10,424 bases of DNA from assembly GCA_964652075.1 (NCBI GenBank), contig CAZYZQ010000083.1, forward strand, positions 1-10,424, in the 5' to 3' direction. This document shows positions 6,747 through 10,424 of this stretch, piece by piece. The notes beneath the pieces were generated by a model. The model searched no databases, was not told the DNA's origin, and saw only the letters and a program-made list of their open reading frames with translations. The first letter of the stretch is position 1. Every line of letters starts with the position of its first letter. Origin of the DNA: CAZYZQ01 sp964652075. Lineage in GTDB: Bacteria; Bacillota; Clostridia; Oscillospirales; Oscillospiraceae. Made by a program: the position numbers and the translations under genes.

Positions 6747-9044
6747 ATGCCGGAAAAAACAAATCTGGTGATCGTGGAGTCACCGTCGAAGGCGAAAACC
6801 ATCGGAAAATATCTGGGCAACCGCTATCAGGTCAAGGCATGTATGGGCCACCTGCGCGACCTGCCGAAAAGCCGGATGGGCATTGACTTTGAAAACAACT
6901 TCGAGCCGGAGTATCTGCCGCTGAAGGGGAAAGAGGATATCATCAAAGAGCTGAAGCGCGCCTCAAAAGAGAGTGAACGCGTCTTCCTCGCGACCGACCC
7001 GGACCGTGAAGGGGAGGCCATTTCGTGGCATATCAAGGAGCTGCTGCAAATTCCGGACGAAAAGGTGGAACGTGTGACGTTCAATGAGATCACAAAAAAC
7101 GTCGTCACAAGCGCCATAGAGCACCCGCGCGGGATTGATTTTGATCTGGTCAACGCGCAGCAGGCACGCCGCCTGCTCGACCGCATTGTCGGCTATCAGC
7201 TCAGCCCGCTGCTGTGGAAAAAGATCCGCCGCGGCCTGTCCGCGGGCCGTGTGCAGTCCGTTGCCACGCGGCTGGTGGTGGACCGTGAAAACGAGATCCG
7301 CGCCTTTGTGCCGAAGGAGTACTGGTCGCTGGACGTAAATTTGCAGCGTGTCAGCGCGCCGGGTACCTTCCTCGCGCATTATCACGGCGAGGATAAGAAG
7401 CGTGAGCTGGAGAATGAACAGCAAGTGAATGAGATTCTGCGGGATATTGACGGGAAACCGTTTACCGTCCGCGCGGTCAAGCGCAGCGAAAAGCGCAAGT
7501 CGCCGTCGCCCCCGTTTATCACTTCGACGCTCCAGCAGGAGGCGTCGCGGAAGCTCGGCATGACGCCGAAGCGCACCATGGTCATTGCCCAGCAGTTGTA
7601 TGAGGGCGTCGATATTTCCGGCGAGGGCACGGTCGGCTTGATTACGTATATGCGTACCGATTCGCTCCGCCTGTCCGACGAGGCGCTGGCCGCAGCGGCA
7701 GGCTTTATCCGCCGGCGCTACAGCGACGCCTATTATTGCGGTGCGCCGCGCCAGTATAAGACCAAGAGCGGCGCGCAGGACGCGCATGAGGCCATCCGCC
7801 CCAGCAATGTGGAGCTGGATCCGGAGTCGATCCGTTCAGATCTGACGAAGGAGCAGTACAATCTGTACCGCCTGATCTGGGGGCGCTTCGTCGCCTGCCA
7901 GATGGCGAACGCCGTCTACGATACGGTCACCATCGAGACGGAGTGCGTGGGCCACCTGTTCCATTCGAACCACCAGAGCCTGAAGTTTGCCGGTTTTACG
8001 GCGGTCTACGAGGAGGGGAAGGATGACGAGCAGGAGGAAAAGCTGACGCCGCTGCCGGATCTGGCGGTCGGCGAGCAGGCGAAGCTGCTGTCCACAGAGA
8101 AGGAGCAGCACTTTACGAAACCGCTGCCGCGCTATACCGAGGCGACGCTGGTGCGCGCGATGGAGGAAAAGGGCGTCGGCCGGCCGTCCACGTACGCGTC
8201 CATTGTCTCCACGATTGAGGATCGCGAGTATGTCCTGAAAAAGGACAAGCGTCTGGAACCGACTCCGCTCGGCGAGGTTGTAAACGGGCTGATGATGGAG
8301 CGCTTCCACGACATCATTGATGTGGAGTTCACCGCCGGCATGGAGAAAAAGCTCGATGACGTCGAGGCCGGCAAGGTGGAGTGGCGGCAGCTTTTGCAGG
8401 AGTTCTATCAGGATTTCCACAAGGAGCTCGAGGATGCGGAGGTCGCGCTGGAAGGCACGCGCCTGAAGGTGCCGGATATCGAGACCGAGGAGGTCTGCGA
8501 GCTGTGCGGCCGCAAGATGGTCATCAAATCCGGCCGGTTCGGCCAGTTCCTGGCCTGCCCCGGGTATCCGGAGTGCAAGAATACAAAGCCGCTGGTGGAG
8601 ACGATGCCGGGCCGCTGCCCGAAGTGCGGCGGCGCGATTTTGAAGCGGAAATCCAAGCGCGGCTATGCCTATTATGCCTGTGAAAACTGGCAGACCTGCG
8701 GCTTTATGTCGTGGGATGTGCCGACGGCGAATGACTGCCCGGTCTGCGGGCAGACGCTGTTCAAAAAGTCCGGCCGCGGGCAGATGAAGCCGTTCTGCAT
8801 CAATGAGAAGTGCCCGAACTTCCTGCCCGAGGATAAGCGGGGCTATCGCAAAAAGCCCGCCGCTGCGACGCCTGCGGAGGCAGAGGCCGCGCCCGGTACC
8901 GCTGTAACGGAAACAGCCGAAGCAGCGAAACCGGCGAAAAAGGCCCCGGCAAAGAAACCGGCTGCAAAAAAGCCGGCGGCCAAGAAGACAGCCGCGAAAA
9001 AGCCCACCGCGAAGAAAACGGCGAAGACCGGAGAGAAGGCGTGA
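6747..9044 (+). CDS. topA: DNA topoisomerase I (type IA) with lysine-rich tail
   Basis: Relaxes negative supercoils by single-strand cleavage and passage, working on the nucleoid. It has 765 residues from ATG 6747, with CGGAGG (6735-6740) 6 nt upstream. The TOPRIM domain carries the catalytic glutamate E11 (VESPSKAKTIG) and metal-binding D84, D86 and E88 (TDPDREGE). The active-site tyrosine is Y301 (GLITYMRTDS), and the topoisomerase IA core runs to about residue 570. Three four-cysteine zinc ribbons follow: C584/587/604/610, C624/627/645/651 and C664/667/684/689. The last 38 residues (728-765) are almost only Lys, Ala, Pro and Thr, with KK doublets every five residues, resembling histone H1 tails and the lysine repeats of actinobacterial TopA. 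The gene lies between dprA and trmFO, a common Firmicute neighbourhood. A promoter-like site within dprA may transcribe it separately. Confidence 0.97.
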   Translation: MPEKTNLVIVESPSKAKTIGKYLGNRYQVKACMGHLRDLPKSRMGIDFENNFEPEYLPLKGKEDIIKELKRASKESERVFLATDPDREGEAISWHIKELLQIPDEKVERVTFNEITKNVVTSAIEHPRGIDFDLVNAQQARRLLDRIVGYQLSPLLWKKIRRGLSAGRVQSVATRLVVDRENEIRAFVPKEYWSLDVNLQRVSAPGTFLAHYHGEDKKRELENEQQVNEILRDIDGKPFTVRAVKRSEKRKSPSPPFITSTLQQEASRKLGMTPKRTMVIAQQLYEGVDISGEGTVGLITYMRTDSLRLSDEALAAAAGFIRRRYSDAYYCGAPRQYKTKSGAQDAHEAIRPSNVELDPESIRSDLTKEQYNLYRLIWGRFVACQMANAVYDTVTIETECVGHLFHSNHQSLKFAGFTAVYEEGKDDEQEEKLTPLPDLAVGEQAKLLSTEKEQHFTKPLPRYTEATLVRAMEEKGVGRPSTYASIVSTIEDREYVLKKDKRLEPTPLGEVVNGLMMERFHDIIDVEFTAGMEKKLDDVEAGKVEWRQLLQEFYQDFHKELEDAEVALEGTRLKVPDIETEEVCELCGRKMVIKSGRFGQFLACPGYPECKNTKPLVETMPGRCPKCGGAILKRKSKRGYAYYACENWQTCGFMSWDVPTANDCPVCGQTLFKKSGRGQMKPFCINEKCPNFLPEDKRGYRKKPAAATPAEAEAAPGTAVTETAEAAKPAKKAPAKKPAAKKPAAKKTAAKKPTAKKTAKTGEKA
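8934..9023 (+). repeat. Six 15-nt degenerate repeats coding the TopA AKK tail
   Basis: Six consecutive 15-nt units start with a codon for Ala followed by two Lys codons (units begin at 8934, 8949, 8964, 8979, 8994 and 9009). They encode AKK plus two residues from A, P and T. The units differ mostly at third positions, so the protein pattern is more regular than the DNA. Such repeats can change copy number between strains by slippage. Confidence 0.85.
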
Positions 9045-9046
9045 CG

Positions 9047-10360
9047 ATGGCGGAACAGACTGTCAGCGTCATCGGCGCAGGGCTTGCGGGCTGTGAGGCG
9101 GCCTGGCAGCTGGCGCAGCGCGGGCTCTCCGTCCGGCTGCATGAGATGAAGCCGGAAAAAACGACACCCGCGCACCACGCGCCGGAATTTGCGGAGCTGT
9201 GCTGCTCCAATTCCTTCCGGGGCGACAGGCTGGAAAACGCGGTCGGCCTGCTCAAAGAGGAGCTGCGGCGCTGCGGCAGCCTGATTCTGCAATGCGCCGA
9301 CGCGACCCGCGTGGAGGCGGGCGGCGCGCTCGCGGTCGACCGGGAGGGCTTTGCAAAGCTGGTCACACAGCGGATTGTGGAGCATCCGAATATTGAGATC
9401 ATTTCGGGCGAAGTGACGAAGATTCCCGCGCCGCCGGTCATTATTGCGACAGGCCCTCTGACGTCGGACGCAATGGCGGATGCGATTGCCCGCTATTTCG
9501 GCAATGAGGAGTATCTGCATTTCTACGACGCGGCCGCGCCGCTGGTGGCGGCGGATTCGGTCGACCTCTCCCGCGCGTGGTTTGCCTCGCGCTATGACCG
9601 TGGAACGGCGGATTATGTCAACTGCTCGATGGAAAAGGATGAATATCTTGCCTTTGAGCAGGCGCTGGCCTCGGCGGAAGAGGCGCCGGTGCATGGATTT
9701 GAGGACAAGATGGTCTTCGAGGGCTGCATGCCTGTTGAGGTCATGGCACGGCGCGGAATTGATACCTTGCGCTACGGCCCGCTCAAACCGGTTGGGCTGA
9801 AGGACCCGCGCACGGGCCGGGAGCCGTATGCGGTTGTACAGCTCCGCCGCGATAACCGCGACGGGACGATCTACAATCTGGTCGGCTTTCAGACGCATCT
9901 GCGCTTTCCCGAGCAGAAGCGCGTCTTTTCCATGATCCCTGCGCTCCACGATGCGGTCTTTTTACGCTACGGCGTGATGCACCGCAACACTTTTCTCAAC
10001 TCCCCGCGTCTATTGGACGCGACCTATGCCGACCGGCGTGACCCGTTTGTGGCGTTTGCCGGGCAGATGACCGGCGTGGAGGGCTATGTTGAATCGGCCG
10101 CGTCCGGGTTTCTGGCGGGCGTGTGCATGGCGCACAGGGTGCTGGGGACGCAGGTTCCGCAGTTCCCGCGGGAGACGGCGATCGGCGCGCTGGGGGCCTA
10201 TATCAGCGATACCTCCATTGGCAGCTTCCAGCCTATGAATGTCAACTTCGGCATTCTCCCGCCGCTGGGCTACCGTGTAAAGGGCAAGCAAAATAAGAAT
10301 CTCGCACTTGCAAATCGTTCGCTTGTGGAAATAGACCGCCTGTTACAGGCAGGGTTCTGA
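9047..10360 (+). CDS. trmFO: TrmFO, folate- and FAD-dependent tRNA (uracil-54-C5)-methyltransferase
   Basis: Makes ribothymidine (m5U54) in the T loop of tRNA, using methylenetetrahydrofolate as carbon donor and reduced FAD; cytoplasmic. It replaces the SAM-dependent TrmA in most Firmicutes. The protein is 437 residues from ATG 9047, the normal family length. The FAD-binding GAGLAG motif is at residues 10-15. The cysteines match those known to matter in Bacillus subtilis TrmFO: C53 (LCCSNSFRGD) and C227 (FEGCMP). Other family blocks include GPLKPVG (244-250), QMTGVEGYVES (340-350) and NVNFGILP (398-405). Two starts compete. GTG 9041 overlaps the topA stop (GTGA) with GGAGAG 5 nt upstream; ATG 9047 has AAGG 7 nt upstream. 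ATG is chosen because it gives the usual N-terminus just before the FAD motif. It follows topA directly, and plsX begins 15 nt after its stop. Confidence 0.95.
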   Translation: MAEQTVSVIGAGLAGCEAAWQLAQRGLSVRLHEMKPEKTTPAHHAPEFAELCCSNSFRGDRLENAVGLLKEELRRCGSLILQCADATRVEAGGALAVDREGFAKLVTQRIVEHPNIEIISGEVTKIPAPPVIIATGPLTSDAMADAIARYFGNEEYLHFYDAAAPLVAADSVDLSRAWFASRYDRGTADYVNCSMEKDEYLAFEQALASAEEAPVHGFEDKMVFEGCMPVEVMARRGIDTLRYGPLKPVGLKDPRTGREPYAVVQLRRDNRDGTIYNLVGFQTHLRFPEQKRVFSMIPALHDAVFLRYGVMHRNTFLNSPRLLDATYADRRDPFVAFAGQMTGVEGYVESAASGFLAGVCMAHRVLGTQVPQFPRETAIGALGAYISDTSIGSFQPMNVNFGILPPLGYRVKGKQNKNLALANRSLVEIDRLLQAGF

Positions 10361-10375
10361 CGGCAGGAGGAAGCT

Positions 10376-10424
10376 ATGAAGATCATCCTTGACGCAATGG
10401 GCGGCGATCTGGCCCCTGCGGCCA
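10376..10424 (+). CDS. plsX: Phosphate acyltransferase PlsX, N-terminal fragment cut by window edge
   Basis: Only 16 codons are visible, reading MKIILDAMGGDLAPAA, before the window ends. The DAMGGDxAP start is the signature N-terminus of PlsX, which converts acyl-ACP to acyl-phosphate in the PlsX/PlsY route to phosphatidic acid and is peripherally associated with the membrane. ATG 10376 has a perfect AGGAGG (10365-10370) 5 nt upstream. It follows trmFO with a 15-nt gap and probably belongs to the same transcript. In Firmicutes plsX is often followed by acpP and rnc, which lie beyond this window and cannot be checked. Confidence 0.85.
   Translation, partial: MKIILDAMGGDLAPAA

Noticed and set aside
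8843..9949. 368-codon open frame on the minus strand opposite topA and trmFO
   Set aside because: Its apparent regular Ala/Phe/Gly end is just the complement of the TopA lysine repeats, and the rest mirrors TrmFO.
1..10424. CRISPR arrays, insertion sequences, tRNA genes, attachment sites
   Set aside because: None is visible; the sequence outside the genes is too short, and the only repeat array is the coding TopA tail.

Overview
The window is a GC-rich stretch of bacterial chromosome, densely packed with genes that all read left to right. The gene set and order suggest a GC-rich Clostridia member, probably Oscillospiraceae/Ruminococcaceae-like (inference). The supporting signs are a long aminopeptidase P with a C-terminal M24_C region, a KtrB/KtrA-type potassium transporter pair, the order dprA-topA-trmFO-plsX, the folate/FAD-dependent tRNA methylase TrmFO, and strong AGGAGG-like ribosome binding sites. 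I see no phage, transposon, CRISPR, tRNA or rRNA sequence.

Layout: (1) Positions 1-144 are non-coding and hold a good sigma-A promoter (80-108). (2) 145-2567 is a two-gene unit: aminopeptidase P, then an overlapping HAD phosphatase of the phosphoglycolate phosphatase type. It ends at a perfect 15-bp-stem terminator (2592-2636). (3) A second promoter (2619-2646), whose -35 box lies inside that terminator stem, starts a run of seven genes with no further terminator visible: potassium channel subunit (trkH/ktrB), its RCK regulatory subunit (trkA/ktrA), a SpoU/TrmH-family RNA methyltransferase, dprA, topA, trmFO, and the first 16 codons of plsX at the right edge. Junctions are 4-nt overlaps or gaps of about 10-25 nt. 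(4) A near-consensus promoter (6500-6528) inside the dprA linker could give topA-trmFO-plsX their own transcription.

The genes cover housekeeping functions: peptide turnover, metabolite repair, K+ uptake, RNA modification, DNA uptake/recombination, supercoiling control and phospholipid synthesis. I found no convincing undescribed system. The points most worth a second look are the dprA-internal topA promoter, the fused terminator/promoter, the histone-like lysine tail on a zinc-finger TopA, the changed residues in DprA, and the placing of K+ uptake genes at the head of a DNA/RNA/lipid housekeeping operon.
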